In this document: piece by piece, positions 53,813 through 62,237 of the stretch | Position numbering within the stretch: the first letter of the stretch is position 1 | Layout: each line of letters begins with the position of its first letter | Assembly: GCA_905233915.1 (NCBI GenBank) | Contig: CAJOFM010000002.1 | Location: forward strand, 62,001 to 126,000 | Reading direction: 5' to 3' | Length of the DNA: 64,000 nucleotides | Source: an uncultured Muribaculaceae bacterium | GTDB lineage: Bacteria > Bacteroidota > Bacteroidia > Bacteroidales > Muribaculaceae | Made by a program: the position numbers and the translations under genes | Notes under the pieces: generated by a model | What the model was told of the DNA's origin: nothing | What the model saw: the letters and a program-made list of their open reading frames with translations, nothing else | Databases searched by the model: none

Positions 53813-54813
53813 GAGTGATCGTCGATTGCCATATTCCGCACATCCAGGGACTGATAGAGCCCTTTGCACAGGTCGAATACCTAGAGCCTGGCGACATCAC
53901 CCGTGACGCCGTGCGCGATGCCGACGCCCTAATCATCCGCACCCGCACCCGCTGCAACGCCGCGCTGCTCGACGGCAGCCGTGTGCGCTTCATCGGCTCG
54001 GCCACCATTGGCACCGACCACATCGACCTCAACTATTGCGCCAGCCACGGCATCACCGTGCGCAACGCCCCGGGCTGCAATGCCCCCGCCGTGGCTCAAT
54101 GGGTCATGGCCGCCATCGCTACATGGATGCGCACCCGCGGCATCACCTCGCCCGACGGCCTCACTTTGGGCATCGTCGGCGTGGGCCACATCGGCTCAAT
54201 CGTCGCCCGCTGGGCCCGCCAACTCGGCTTCGCCACCTTCCTCAACGACCCACCCCGTGAAAATAGGGACGGTTCTTTTGATGACATTTTCTCCCCTCTC
54301 GACGAGTTGCAGCGGCGCTGTGACATCATCACATTCCATACGCCCATTACCCGCGACGGCCAGTGGCCCACGTGGCACCTGTGTGACCAGACTTTTCTTG
54401 ATGGTTTGACCCGTTGCCGTCTTGTGCTCAACGCCGCCCGAGGCCCCATCGCCGACAACTCCGCCCTACTTAACTGGCATGGCGATGTTGCCCTCGACTG
54501 CTGGGAAAACGAGCCGAATATCTCTCGAGAATTGCTGGAAAAAGCCATTGTCGCCACGCCCCACATTGCCGGCTACAGCGCCGAGGGCAAGCAGCGCGGC
54601 ACCGCCATGATGCTCGCGGCACTGAATGACTTCTTCGGCTGGGACATCCCCGTCCCCACGATTGCCGCCCCCGCCACAGGCGCGACTCAGGTCACCCTCG
54701 ACGGCATCGCATCCAGCTACGACATCCTCGCCGACACCGCCCGCCTCAAAGCCTCCCCTGGCGACTTCGAGTCCCAACGCAACCACTACCACCACCGCCC
54801 TGAATACCAGTAA
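53809..54813 (+). CDS. pdxB: Erythronate-4-phosphate dehydrogenase
   Basis: A 334-residue cytoplasmic NAD-dependent 2-hydroxyacid dehydrogenase, second step of DXP-independent (epd-pdxB-serC) pyridoxal phosphate synthesis. Start ATG 53809 follows the upstream overlap; the longer frame from 53785 adds eight residues with no family support. Features are [23 protein letters not shown] substrate motif ([13 protein letters not shown]), the Rossmann loop [15 protein letters not shown], and [14 protein letters not shown] (catalytic His region). It is shorter than E. coli PdxB (378), so the C-terminal dimerisation domain is reduced. Confidence 0.9.
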   Translation: MRVIVDCHIPHIQGLIEPFAQVEYLEPGDITRDAVRDADALIIRTRTRCNAALLDGSRVRFIGSATIGTDHIDLNYCASHGITVRNAPGCNAPAVAQWVMAAIATWMRTRGITSPDGLTLGIVGVGHIGSIVARWARQLGFATFLNDPPRENRDGSFDDIFSPLDELQRRCDIITFHTPITRDGQWPTWHLCDQTFLDGLTRCRLVLNAARGPIADNSALLNWHGDVALDCWENEPNISRELLEKAIVATPHIAGYSAEGKQRGTAMMLAALNDFFGWDIPVPTIAAPATGATQVTLDGIASSYDILADTARLKASPGDFESQRNHYHHRPEYQ

Positions 54814-54840
54814 ACCACCCTGCCGCCCACCGTCCTATAT

Positions 54841-54859
54841 TTCGAGGCACCGCCTCGAA
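54841..54859. other. Small hairpin downstream of pdxB
   Basis: TTCGAGGC and GCCTCGAA form an 8-bp perfect stem with a 3-nt loop. The following bases on the plus strand are A-rich, not U-rich, so it is not a clear terminator. Confidence 0.4.
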
Positions 54860-54905
54860 CACCAAAAAAAACTTCCACAGTCCCAATGAAAAAATGGTCG
54901 TTATT

Positions 54906-54936
54906 TTTGTGGTCTGTGTTATTTTGGCTATATTTG
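54906..54936 (+). promoter_or_regulatory. Predicted Bacteroidota promoter for rubrerythrin
   Basis: TTTG (54906-54909), a 19-bp spacer and TATATTTG (54929-54936), 47 bp upstream of ATG 54984. The upstream in-frame ATG 54894 lies outside this transcript. Confidence 0.75.
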
Positions 54937-54983
54937 TGGCACAAATCAAGCATTATCAATTTAATCATAAATTCACTATCACA

Positions 54984-55526
54984 ATGAAAGAGTTGAAAGG
55001 AACCAAGACCGAGAAGAACCTGATGGAAGCCTTTGCCGGCGAGTCACAGGCCCGTAACAAGTACACCTACTACGCATCCAAGGCCAAGAAGGACGGCTAT
55101 GTGCAGATTGCAGCCATCTTTGAGGAGACCGCCAACCAGGAGAAGGAGCACGCCAAATTGTGGTTCAAGCACCTGCAGGGTGGCGCCGTAAAGGGCACCA
55201 TCGAGAACCTGGAGGACGCTGCTGCCGGTGAGAACTTCGAGTGGACCGACATGTACAAGCGCATGGCCGAGGAGGCCCGCGAGGAGGGCTTCATCGAGAT
55301 TGCCGAGCAGATGGAGGGCGTAGCAGCCATCGAGAAGTTGCACGAGGAGCGCTACCTCAAGCTGTTGAACAACATCAAGGAGGGCATCGTCTTCTCACGC
55401 GACGGTGACACCATCTGGCAGTGCAGCAACTGCGGTCACGTGGTCATCGGCAAGAAGGCCCCCGAGATGTGCCCCGTGTGCAACCATCCCCAGGCCTACT
55501 TCCAAATCAAGGCCGAGAACTATTAA
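54984..55526 (+). CDS. rbr: Rubrerythrin
   Basis: A 180-residue cytoplasmic non-haem iron protein, a peroxide reductase protecting anaerobes. The N-terminal four-helix diiron domain has the ExxH motifs QEKEHAKLW and ATIE-like KLHEERY, with Glu in [12 protein letters not shown]. The C-terminal rubredoxin-like domain shows [12 protein letters not shown] and [11 protein letters not shown] (Cys4 iron). Start 54984 gives the family N-terminus [17 protein letters not shown]. It has its own promoter and terminator, as expected of a stress gene. Confidence 0.95.
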   Translation: MKELKGTKTEKNLMEAFAGESQARNKYTYYASKAKKDGYVQIAAIFEETANQEKEHAKLWFKHLQGGAVKGTIENLEDAAAGENFEWTDMYKRMAEEAREEGFIEIAEQMEGVAAIEKLHEERYLKLLNNIKEGIVFSRDGDTIWQCSNCGHVVIGKKAPEMCPVCNHPQAYFQIKAENY

Positions 55527-55554
55527 TTGTTCTTTCGCCTATTTCCACCTTATT

Positions 55555-55604
55555 ATCAGGAGGGGTGCCATCATTCATGACACTCTCTCCTGATTGTTTT
55601 TTTC
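55555..55604 (+). terminator. Terminator of rubrerythrin
   Basis: ATCAGGAG (55555-55562) pairs with CTCCTGAT (55587-55594), extendable with G-T pairs, then TG and T7. Confidence 0.75.
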
Positions 55605-55626
55605 ATAACCTTAATCCTTATATATT

Positions 55627-57723
55627 ATGTACCCTAGAATCATCAAAAGGCTCCTTGCAGTGGCTGGCACCTTATTGCTCGCCTTGAGTGTAAACGGCCA
55701 GACGTGTGACCCCAGTGGCGGTTGCGAGGGCGAGGAGTCGGCAGGCATGTTCAACGTGCTGTCTCCTGTAGGACAATCGACTGTGGAAATGATTGAGATG
55801 GCACCCCGTCTCGAGTCCCTTGACGGCAAAACTATCGCGCTAGTGGGCGGCTCGTTCATGGCCAGCGTGACTCACATGGAACTCAAGCGCATCATCCAGG
55901 AGTACTACCCGACCGCAACAGTTTATGTACTGAGTGAAATCGGCTCGGCCGGACTATTCCCTGGGCCACGGGCACGCAAGCCACAAGTCGAGCGTTTCCA
56001 ACAACGCTTGCAGGAGTATGGCGTTGACGCCGTCATTTCTGGCAATGGCGGATGCGGCATCTGCACCCCCAAGGAGACCGGCTCATGCATCGCGGCAGAA
56101 TATATCGGGATACCGTCGGTGATGATTGCCGCCCCGGGATTTGACACCCAAGCTAAAACGACGGCCTATAACAACGGGATTCCTGTGCTGCGCGTTGCTG
56201 TGTATCCTGGAGCCTTCGCTTCCCACACCGAGGCTGAACTAAGGCAGAATACCCGCGAAGTGCTTTGGCCCCAGATTCTCGAGATGCTCACCACACCTAT
56301 CACTGATAAAGAAATAGCGGAAAACCAGCAAAATGAGGCTGCCGACCCGCAAGAGACCGTCTTCAGCGGCACCATCGATGAAGTCAACGAGTTTTTCAAC
56401 GATATGATGTGGAGCGATGGCATGCCCATCATTCCACCCACCCGTGATCGTGTCGAGGAGTTCATGCGCTTTACCGACTACCGCTGGAACCGCACCATCG
56501 CGGTGCTCTCACCATCCTATCGCCAGAGCCTTGTGTGGCACGTTGCCGTTAATGGCGTCATGGCGGGTTGCAAACCCGAGCACATGCCCCTGCTGATAGC
56601 CTTGACCAAGGCCATGACCTCGGGAGACTTCCGCCGTACCCTTGGCAGCACTCATGCGTGGATACCCTACTGCTGGGCCAATGGCCCCGTCGCACGCCAA
56701 CTGGGTCTTGACCACGGGCAGGGCCAAATCAACGAGCAAGCCAATGTGGCGATTGGGCGTTTCCTGAACCTGGCCATGCTCAACCTGGCCGGTTATTACG
56801 TCAAACAGGACCGCATGGGCACCTTCGGTTACCCAGTGTCCTGGTGCTTGGCCGAAGATGACGAAGCCTGCCTGCGTGTGGGATGGAACCCCTACCACGT
56901 GCGCCAGGGCATCGGCCTCAACGAGAGCGCGATGACCGCCGCATCCACCTTGCTGTGGGGCAACAACATGCCACCGGCCACCACCGATGGCGAGAAAATC
57001 ATGCAGCTGATGGCTTGGGACATCACCGAACGCTGCCAGTTGGCCCTGGGCAGTGGTGTACAGTTCACCAACCGCGCCATCCTCATGACCGAGGAAGTTG
57101 CGGCCAACCTCAAGGAAAAATACGGCACCATCAGTGAACTCGAGGACACGTTGATAGCCAAAGCCCGCAGACCGCTCTACGAACGCGCCTACGCCCACTA
57201 CTATGCCAACCCCGGCAGCAGCATCAATCCCGACCACACCTCGCTCGAGCAATACATGGCTCAACTGCAGGAAGAAGAAAATGCTGAGATGACTGATACC
57301 CCGGAGTGGTATGCTTGCAATGATGCCCAAATGCTCACCATTCCCACAATGGTGAAGGGTGAGACGGCTTTCCTCATCACTGGCGACCCCTCGCGCAACA
57401 AAATCCAGACCTTGCCTGGCGGTGGCATGTCGACCGTTGCCATCGAGTTGCCCGAAGCATGGGACGACCTGATGGCTGAGAAAGGTTACGAGCCCCTACG
57501 TTCATTCTATTTGGAACCCATCAACGACGAGGGCAACAATCCGATTACCGAAGTCGAGGAAGTGCAAGTCGCGCCTGTTACCGATGGTGAAGTCAACAAG
57601 GTAGACTACTACAACCTGAGCGGGCACCATAGCAACCACCCCTTTGACGGCATCAACATCGAGGTCACCACTGGCAGTGACAATTCCCGTAATGCCAAAA
57701 AAGTACTGCGTGTCAAGCCCTAA
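55627..57723 (+). CDS. Exported UGSC-like protein fused to its conserved partner domain, with a T9SS-like C-terminus
   Basis: A 698-residue exported protein (signal peptide about 1-25). The UGSC-like domain (about 30-220) contains GNGGCGICTPKETGSC. This aligns with the UGSC (selenoprotein) family motif, the selenocysteine position being Cys and the motif reading CGIC. A second domain (about 250-540) has VNEFFNDMMWSDGMPIIPPT and WHVAVNGVMAGCKPEHMPLL, as in proteins usually encoded next to UGSC. The end, DYYNLSGHHSNHPFDGINIE then KKVLRV, resembles the C-terminal sorting segment of the S8 protease at 38403. Reaction unknown; a thiol-redox role is inferred. It is 12 bp from a SUMF1-like gene. Confidence 0.7.
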   Translation: MYPRIIKRLLAVAGTLLLALSVNGQTCDPSGGCEGEESAGMFNVLSPVGQSTVEMIEMAPRLESLDGKTIALVGGSFMASVTHMELKRIIQEYYPTATVYVLSEIGSAGLFPGPRARKPQVERFQQRLQEYGVDAVISGNGGCGICTPKETGSCIAAEYIGIPSVMIAAPGFDTQAKTTAYNNGIPVLRVAVYPGAFASHTEAELRQNTREVLWPQILEMLTTPITDKEIAENQQNEAADPQETVFSGTIDEVNEFFNDMMWSDGMPIIPPTRDRVEEFMRFTDYRWNRTIAVLSPSYRQSLVWHVAVNGVMAGCKPEHMPLLIALTKAMTSGDFRRTLGSTHAWIPYCWANGPVARQLGLDHGQGQINEQANVAIGRFLNLAMLNLAGYYVKQDRMGTFGYPVSWCLAEDDEACLRVGWNPYHVRQGIGLNESAMTAASTLLWGNNMPPATTDGEKIMQLMAWDITERCQLALGSGVQFTNRAILMTEEVAANLKEKYGTISELEDTLIAKARRPLYERAYAHYYANPGSSINPDHTSLEQYMAQLQEEENAEMTDTPEWYACNDAQMLTIPTMVKGETAFLITGDPSRNKIQTLPGGGMSTVAIELPEAWDDLMAEKGYEPLRSFYLEPINDEGNNPITEVEEVQVAPVTDGEVNKVDYYNLSGHHSNHPFDGINIEVTTGSDNSRNAKKVLRVKP

Positions 57724-57735
57724 ACGCTCCACAAG

Positions 57736-58728
57736 ATGAAGTACAAACATAAAAACATTTCATTCCTGCTGCCGCTCTTGCTGATGGTGGCACTGCCCTG
57801 CGCCATGGCCGCAGCTGGGAACCTGCGTGGAGACATCAACAATGACAACCAAGTCAATGTCGCCGACGTGACGGCTCTCATCGGCTACGTCTTGGGCAAC
57901 AATCAGGCAGCAGATGAGTCGCAAGTGGATGTCAATAGGGATGGTCAAGTTAACGTCGCCGACGTGACAACACTGATTAGCTACGTCTTGGGCAACATCA
58001 CTTTCCCGCCTGAGCCCGAGGAATTCACTGTCAATGATGTAACCTTCACCATGATACCTGTTGAGGGCGGGACGTTCTCGATGGGCGCCACAGCCGAGCA
58101 GGGAAATGACGCCAATTCCCGCGAACTGCCCGTGCACGAGGTGACGCTATCTACATTTTACATTGGAGCGACCGAAGTGACCCAGGAATTATGGGAAGTC
58201 GTCATGGGCAGCAACCCCAGCTATTTCAAGGGTCCACTACTACCTATTGAGAACATCTCTTGGGAGGATTGCCAACTGTTCATTGCCTCCTTGAACGAAC
58301 TGACTGGACAAAGTTTCCGCTTGCCCACCGAGGCCGAATGGGAATTTGCGGCACGAGGTGGCATCGAGAGCATGGGCTACAAGTATGCAGGCAGCGATAA
58401 CCCGGCCACGGTAGCCTGGTATTCCTATAACGACTCATGGGAACTGAGGGGTACAGGCTACTATGGCACCCATGCCGTAGCCACAAGGACACCTAACGAG
58501 TTAGGCCTGTTCGACATGAGCGGCAATGTACACGAGTGGTGCCATGACTGGTTTGGTGCTTATACAACCGAGAATCAGACCAATCCGGTTGGACCTGTTT
58601 CAGGGTCAAGCCGTGTCTATCGAGGTGGCTGCTGGTACTTTGATGAGTGGTTTTGCCGCGTGTCATTCCGCAACTCGATGGCTGCATCCTATCGCAGCTA
58701 CGGCATCGGCCTGCGTCTAGCGCTCTAA
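57736..58728 (+). CDS. Exported SUMF1-like protein with N-terminal dockerin repeats
   Basis: A 330-residue exported protein. A signal peptide (about 1-27) is followed at once by two dockerin motifs (GDINNDNQVNVADVTALI, VDVNRDGQVNVADVTTLI, about 31-90). A SUMF1/FGE-sulfatase domain (about 98-330) follows, with GGTFSMGATAEQGNDA, LSTFYIGATEVTQELWE, RLPTEAEWEFAARGG, DMSGNVHEWCHDW and the C-terminal RGGCWYFDEWFCRVSFRN. Of the two copper-binding Cys of true formylglycine-generating enzymes, only the second is in place. FGE activity is therefore doubtful; it may be a binding or other SUMF1-type enzyme. It forms an operon with the UGSC-like gene. Confidence 0.85.
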   Translation: MKYKHKNISFLLPLLLMVALPCAMAAAGNLRGDINNDNQVNVADVTALIGYVLGNNQAADESQVDVNRDGQVNVADVTTLISYVLGNITFPPEPEEFTVNDVTFTMIPVEGGTFSMGATAEQGNDANSRELPVHEVTLSTFYIGATEVTQELWEVVMGSNPSYFKGPLLPIENISWEDCQLFIASLNELTGQSFRLPTEAEWEFAARGGIESMGYKYAGSDNPATVAWYSYNDSWELRGTGYYGTHAVATRTPNELGLFDMSGNVHEWCHDWFGAYTTENQTNPVGPVSGSSRVYRGGCWYFDEWFCRVSFRNSMAASYRSYGIGLRLAL

Positions 58729-58767
58729 AGCAGAATCTCACGCTATATTGAAAAAAATGGAACAAGA

Positions 58768-58801
58768 TTTGCTGTAGTTTGTAAGGTTATTACTAAATTT
58801 G
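58768..58801 (+). promoter_or_regulatory. Predicted Bacteroidota promoter for the lemA-TPM operon
   Basis: TTTG (58768-58771), a 22-bp spacer (slightly long) and TAAATTTG (58794-58801), 45 bp upstream of ATG 58847. Confidence 0.5.
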
Positions 58802-58846
58802 CCATTTGTAGAGAAATTTATTCACCTTATAAATTATTAATCGACA

Positions 58847-59455
58847 ATGAAAAAAGGATGTATCGGACTTATTGTCCTGGGCGTAATCGCCCTCGCTTTG
58901 TTTGGCTGGGTTAAGAACGGCTACAACGGACTCGTAAAGAATCAAGAGAAAGTAGAGACCGCTTGGGCTCAAGTGGAAAACGTGTACCAGCGCCGCGCTG
59001 ACCTTATCCCCAACCTGGTGGAAACCGTCAAGGGCTATGCCAAGCACGAGTCAGAGACCTTGGAGGGTGTCATCACTGCCCGCGCCAATGCCACCAAGGT
59101 GACTATCGACCCCACCAACATGACTCCCGAGGACCTGAAAAAGTATCAGGAGGCCCAGGGCGAGGTAACCAGCGCATTGAGCCGACTGATTGCCGTGAGC
59201 GAGGCCTATCCCGACCTGAAGGCCAACCAGAACTTCCTGGAACTGCAAAACCAGTTGGAGGGCACCGAGAACCGTATCGCTGTTGAGCGCAACAAGTTCA
59301 ACGAGGTGGCAAGGGAGTATAACACCCAGCGCCGCACCTTCCCCACCAACATCCTCGCTGCTATCTTCAACTTCGGTGAGAAGCCTTACTTCCAGGCTCA
59401 AGAGGGCGCCGACAAGGCTCCCAAGGTGGACTTTGGTACCAACGAGGGCAAGTAA
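58847..59455 (+). CDS. lemA: LemA family protein
   Basis: A 202-residue protein with one N-terminal transmembrane helix (about 4-20) and a helical body. Family motifs are NGLVKNQEKVETAWAQVENV, YQRRADLIPNLVETVKGYAK and TENRIAVERNKFNEVAREYN. LemA proteins form membrane-anchored coiled bundles, and in Bacteroidota lie next to TPM-domain genes, as here (3 bp). The exact function is not established. Predicted location: inner membrane, body in periplasm. Confidence 0.93.
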   Translation: MKKGCIGLIVLGVIALALFGWVKNGYNGLVKNQEKVETAWAQVENVYQRRADLIPNLVETVKGYAKHESETLEGVITARANATKVTIDPTNMTPEDLKKYQEAQGEVTSALSRLIAVSEAYPDLKANQNFLELQNQLEGTENRIAVERNKFNEVAREYNTQRRTFPTNILAAIFNFGEKPYFQAQEGADKAPKVDFGTNEGK

Positions 59456-59458
59456 GCC

Positions 59459-59956
59459 ATGGCACTCGCCGATTTTATCCCTCATGAAGGGCAACGGCGC
59501 ATTGCCGACGCCATCACCGCTGCCGAGCGTCACACGACGGGCGAGATCTGCGTCCATGTGACGCCTCGGTGCCGTGGCGACGTGATGAAACGTGCAAAGA
59601 GGACCTTTAACCGCCTGCACCTATACACCACCAAGCGCCGCAACGCTGTGTTGATTTTCATCGCCTACGAGGCCCGCAAACTGGCCATTCTGGGCGACAC
59701 GGCAATCAACGATGTTGTTCCCGAAGGATTTTGGGACGGTGAGGTGGAGGAGTTAACCAAGTACCTCAAGGCAGGCAGACCTGTTGACGGCCTGTGCGAC
59801 ATTATTGCCCGCATCGGTGAACGCCTGTCGGAATACTTCCCCGGCGAGCGCGATGACGAGAACGAACTGAGCAATGAGGTCACCTTCGATGACGACGGTG
59901 ATGATGACGATATACTAATTGATGATCACAACGATGACTATGGCAACATGGAATAA
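59459..59956 (+). CDS. TPM domain-containing protein (soluble)
   Basis: A 165-residue protein with a TPM domain (TLP18.3/Psb32/MOLO-1; about 1-135). It starts MALADFIPHEGQRRIADAIT and has TTGEICVHVTPRCRGDVMKR. A long acidic Asp-rich tail follows (DDDGDDDDILIDDHNDD). It has no signal peptide. The gene sits 3 bp after lemA and overlaps or abuts the next TPM gene. The acidic tail could interact with the LemA or YgcG partners. Function unknown. Confidence 0.87.
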   Translation: MALADFIPHEGQRRIADAITAAERHTTGEICVHVTPRCRGDVMKRAKRTFNRLHLYTTKRRNAVLIFIAYEARKLAILGDTAINDVVPEGFWDGEVEELTKYLKAGRPVDGLCDIIARIGERLSEYFPGERDDENELSNEVTFDDDGDDDDILIDDHNDDYGNME

Positions 59957-59963
59957 AAAGTTC

Positions 59964-60743
59964 ATGAGGATGACGGCAGCCCTGCTGCTATGCCTCACGG
60001 CTCTGACCGCTCTGGCACAAGTGCCACCGCGGCCTAATCCACCGCGCCTAGTCAACGACTTCGCCGGAATTTTGGGTGACTGCCAGTGGTTGGAAGACTC
60101 GTTAGAGAAAATCGCCATGGAGACCAGTAACCAGATTTGCGTGGTCACCATGGACGACCTGGGCGGTTACGACAAGGCCTGGATGGCCTACAGTATCGGC
60201 CAGGAATGGGGCGTGGGCACCAAGGCCAATCGCAATGGTGTCGTCATCCTCATCAAGCCCAAAACACCCGACAGCAATGGTGAGGCTTTCATCGCCACAG
60301 GCTATGGTCTGGAGGGTGCTATTACCGATGCTACCAGCACACGCATCGTCAACCAGGAGATGATTCCTTACTTCAAGGATAACGACTACCTGGGCGGCGT
60401 GTGGGCTGGAGCCCAGGTCGTGCGCGACCTGGCCGTGGGCGAGTACAACGAGGAAGACTATGCCAAGCAGGGAGACGACGATGCCTTGTTTGCCTTGATT
60501 ATGTTCATCGCCATCTTTGCCTTCTTCTTGTACCTGGCTCACAAGAGCAACCAGGGCAACAATGGTAACCGCAACAACCGTGACACCGGCACCTGGGGCG
60601 GTCCCATCATCATCACTCATGGCAGCGACTGGAACCGCGGCAGTGGCGGTGGCTGGAGTGGTGGCTCCTGGGGTGGCGGCGGTGGCTGGGGAGGCTTCGG
60701 CGGTGGCTCCTTCGGCGGTGGCGGCGGAGGTGGCAGCTGGTAA
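59964..60743 (+). CDS. Secreted TPM domain protein (YgcG family)
   Basis: A 259-residue exported protein from ATG 59964, giving the signal peptide MRMTAALLLCLTALTALAQ; ATG 59940, overlapping the previous gene by 17 bp, is also possible and would lengthen the n-region. A TPM domain (about 25-165) contains NQICVVTMDDLGGYDKAWMA, RNGVVILIKP and GYGLEGAITDATSTRI. One transmembrane helix follows (FALIMFIAIFAFFLYLAH), then a Gly/Ser/Trp-rich low-complexity tail (GGGSFGGGGGGGSW). The set LemA-TPM-YgcG is a known conserved neighbourhood. A bidirectional hairpin terminator lies downstream. Confidence 0.88.
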   Translation: MRMTAALLLCLTALTALAQVPPRPNPPRLVNDFAGILGDCQWLEDSLEKIAMETSNQICVVTMDDLGGYDKAWMAYSIGQEWGVGTKANRNGVVILIKPKTPDSNGEAFIATGYGLEGAITDATSTRIVNQEMIPYFKDNDYLGGVWAGAQVVRDLAVGEYNEEDYAKQGDDDALFALIMFIAIFAFFLYLAHKSNQGNNGNRNNRDTGTWGGPIIITHGSDWNRGSGGGWSGGSWGGGGGWGGFGGGSFGGGGGGGSW

Positions 60744-60760
60744 TCCCCCACCTTAACCGT

Positions 60761-60781
60761 TAAACTCTAAACTCTAAACTC
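60761..60781. repeat. Three-copy 7-bp array (TAAACTC)
   Basis: TAAACTC is repeated three times with a 7-bp period just before the terminator hairpin between the YgcG-like gene and recO. Confidence 0.85.
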
Positions 60782-60813
60782 AAGTCCCAAAAGCTAAGTG
60801 CTTTTGGGACTTG
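60781..60813. terminator. Bidirectional terminator between ygcG-like gene and recO
   Basis: CAAGTCCCAAAAGC (60781-60794) and GCTTTTGGGACTTG (60800-60813) form a perfect 14-bp stem with a 5-nt loop, between convergent genes. Confidence 0.8.
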
Positions 60814-60817
60814 ATTA

Positions 60818-61543
60818 TTAAATGAACAGTTGTTTGAGGATGTCGGGGGAGCGCAGAGTGCCGATAGCAGCATTGTGCAGGCGGTAGTAATTGATGATGA
60901 CGTCAAGCATGCGGTTACGCTCATCGCGACTGAAACGGAACACCGTCATGTTGCTGAACGTCATGCGCGACAGCAGATGGATGACCTGCGCCTCTTGAGG
61001 TTGCAGCATCGCGTGACCACGCACCGCGGCCGACGCGAACACGCCCTCGGTCATGTCGAACCAATAGCCCTTGCAGTAACTCTCCAGGTTGGGCTGGATG
61101 CCAAGGTGAGCACCCAGGTGATAAAGGAAACAGATGTGGAAATTAGCCACTTGGCCGGGCATTTGCTCCAGCAGTTGCACTGATTGCTCGATGTAGCGGA
61201 ACATGTACTCGTTGCCTTCAGGCTCCTGAATAACGTGAGCAAGCAACTCACTGATAAATAGAGCAATGGCGTTTTTCAAGGGATCGCTGTAGATGGTCGC
61301 CAAGGGATAGTTGCGCCGCACCTCACGCAGCAACGCCAGGTCACGTCCTGCCCGAACGCCCGCCTCAAGGTCCACCAACGACAATGGCATGAGCAATGCG
61401 TTGCGCATGCGTGCCGCGTAGGTTTTGCCCAATGGCACGGCAAACGACATCAGTCCGCGCCCATCGGTGTAGATGTGCACGATATTGTGTTTGTCGCTGT
61501 AGCGGATAGTGTTGAGTACAATGCCCTTTAGCTTCTCATACAT
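60818..61543 (-). CDS. recO: DNA repair protein RecO
   Basis: A 241-residue cytoplasmic protein of the usual RecO length, which loads RecA via RecF/RecR and anneals SSB-coated DNA. It has an N-terminal OB fold (VLNTIRYSDKHNIVHIYTDGRGLMSF) and the helical C-terminus (LFISELLAHVIQEPEGNEYM, FHICFLYHLGAHLGIQPN). The zinc-finger cysteines found in some RecO are absent except for one, as in other Bacteroidota. It is divergent from the tRNA-rpsT unit. Confidence 0.92.
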   Translation of the reverse strand: MYEKLKGIVLNTIRYSDKHNIVHIYTDGRGLMSFAVPLGKTYAARMRNALLMPLSLVDLEAGVRAGRDLALLREVRRNYPLATIYSDPLKNAIALFISELLAHVIQEPEGNEYMFRYIEQSVQLLEQMPGQVANFHICFLYHLGAHLGIQPNLESYCKGYWFDMTEGVFASAAVRGHAMLQPQEAQVIHLLSRMTFSNMTVFRFSRDERNRMLDVIINYYRLHNAAIGTLRSPDILKQLFI

Positions 61544-61626
61544 GCCGCTAATTTACTCATTATTCGGCAATCAGGACACAAACAAATGCAAAAAACACAA
61601 CTTTTTCAGCTTTTCGGCGAGTTAAA

Positions 61627-61658
61627 TTTGGCCAGTTCAAAAAATAGTTCTAATTTTG
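61627..61658 (+). promoter_or_regulatory. Predicted Bacteroidota promoter for tRNA-Glu/rpsT
   Basis: TTTG (61627-61630), a 20-bp spacer and TAATTTTG (61651-61658), 31 bp upstream of the tRNA. Confidence 0.75.
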
Positions 61659-61689
61659 CAGTCGCTTTTGCGGAAAAATCCAGCAAAAC

Positions 61690-61761
61690 GGCCCATTCGT
61701 CTATCGGCTAGGACGCAAGATTTTCATTCTTGAAAGAGCAGTTCGATTCTGCTATGGGCTA
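61690..61761 (+). tRNA. tRNA-Glu (TTC), copy 1
   Basis: Acceptor stem GGCCCAT / ATGGGCT (one G-T pair), anticodon arm CAAGA-TTTTCAT-TCTTG with anticodon TTC, and T arm AGCAG-TTCGATT-CTGCT. The CCA end is not encoded. Identical to the copy at 62113. Confidence 0.95.
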
Positions 61762-61800
61762 CTATTAACAACTAAAAATCAAAGTTTTATATAAAGTAAT

Positions 61801-62061
61801 ATGGCAAACCATAAATCAGCTATTAAGAGAATCCGTCAGAGCGAGACCCGCCGTCTTCGCAACCGTTATTACAGCAAGACCATGCGCAACGCCGTGCGCA
61901 ACATCCGTAAGATGACCGACGCCAAGGAAGCCACCGAGGCTATGCCCAAGGTAGTCGCTATGCTTGACAAGCTTGCTGGCAAGAACGTGATCAGCAAGAA
62001 CAAGGCTGCTAACCTGAAGTCGAAGCTCGCTCAGCACATCAACAAGCTGAACCAGGCCTAA
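61801..62061 (+). CDS. rpsT: 30S ribosomal protein S20
   Basis: An 86-residue basic protein (typical 85-90) with the family N-terminus [20 protein letters not shown]. It continues [14 protein letters not shown] and a C-terminal [20 protein letters not shown]. It binds 16S rRNA early in 30S assembly. It lies between two identical tRNA-Glu genes, probably on one transcript ending at the 62190 terminator. Confidence 0.97.
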   Translation: MANHKSAIKRIRQSETRRLRNRYYSKTMRNAVRNIRKMTDAKEATEAMPKVVAMLDKLAGKNVISKNKAANLKSKLAQHINKLNQA

Positions 62062-62112
62062 GCAATTAGGAGCGCGGCCCCTCCCACCAGGAGCCGTGGT
62101 TCAGCAAGGTAT

Positions 62113-62184
62113 GGCCCATTCGTCTATCGGCTAGGACGCAAGATTTTCATTCTTGAAAGAGCAGTTCGATTCTGCTATGGGCTA
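62113..62184 (+). tRNA. tRNA-Glu (TTC), copy 2
   Basis: Identical in sequence to the tRNA-Glu at 61690. It is flanked downstream by a rho-independent terminator. Confidence 0.95.
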
Positions 62185-62189
62185 CCGCA

Positions 62190-62237
62190 GCAAAGCGTTA
62201 ACCTAACGGTTCAACGCTTTGCCTTGTGTTTTTTATG
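62190..62237 (+). terminator. Terminator of the tRNA-Glu/rpsT unit
   Basis: GCAAAGCGTT (62190-62199) and AACGCTTTGC (62213-62222) form a 10-bp stem, followed by CTTGTG and T6. Confidence 0.85.

Noticed and set aside
56060-56090. Selenocysteine insertion in the UGSC-like protein
   Set aside because: The codon at the selenocysteine position is a Cys codon (the motif reads CGIC) and no in-frame TGA is present, so no SECIS element is needed.
57736-58728. True formylglycine-generating enzyme activity for the SUMF1-like protein
   Set aside because: Only one of the two copper-binding cysteines is in place, and no sulfatase gene lies in the window, so I call it SUMF1-like only.
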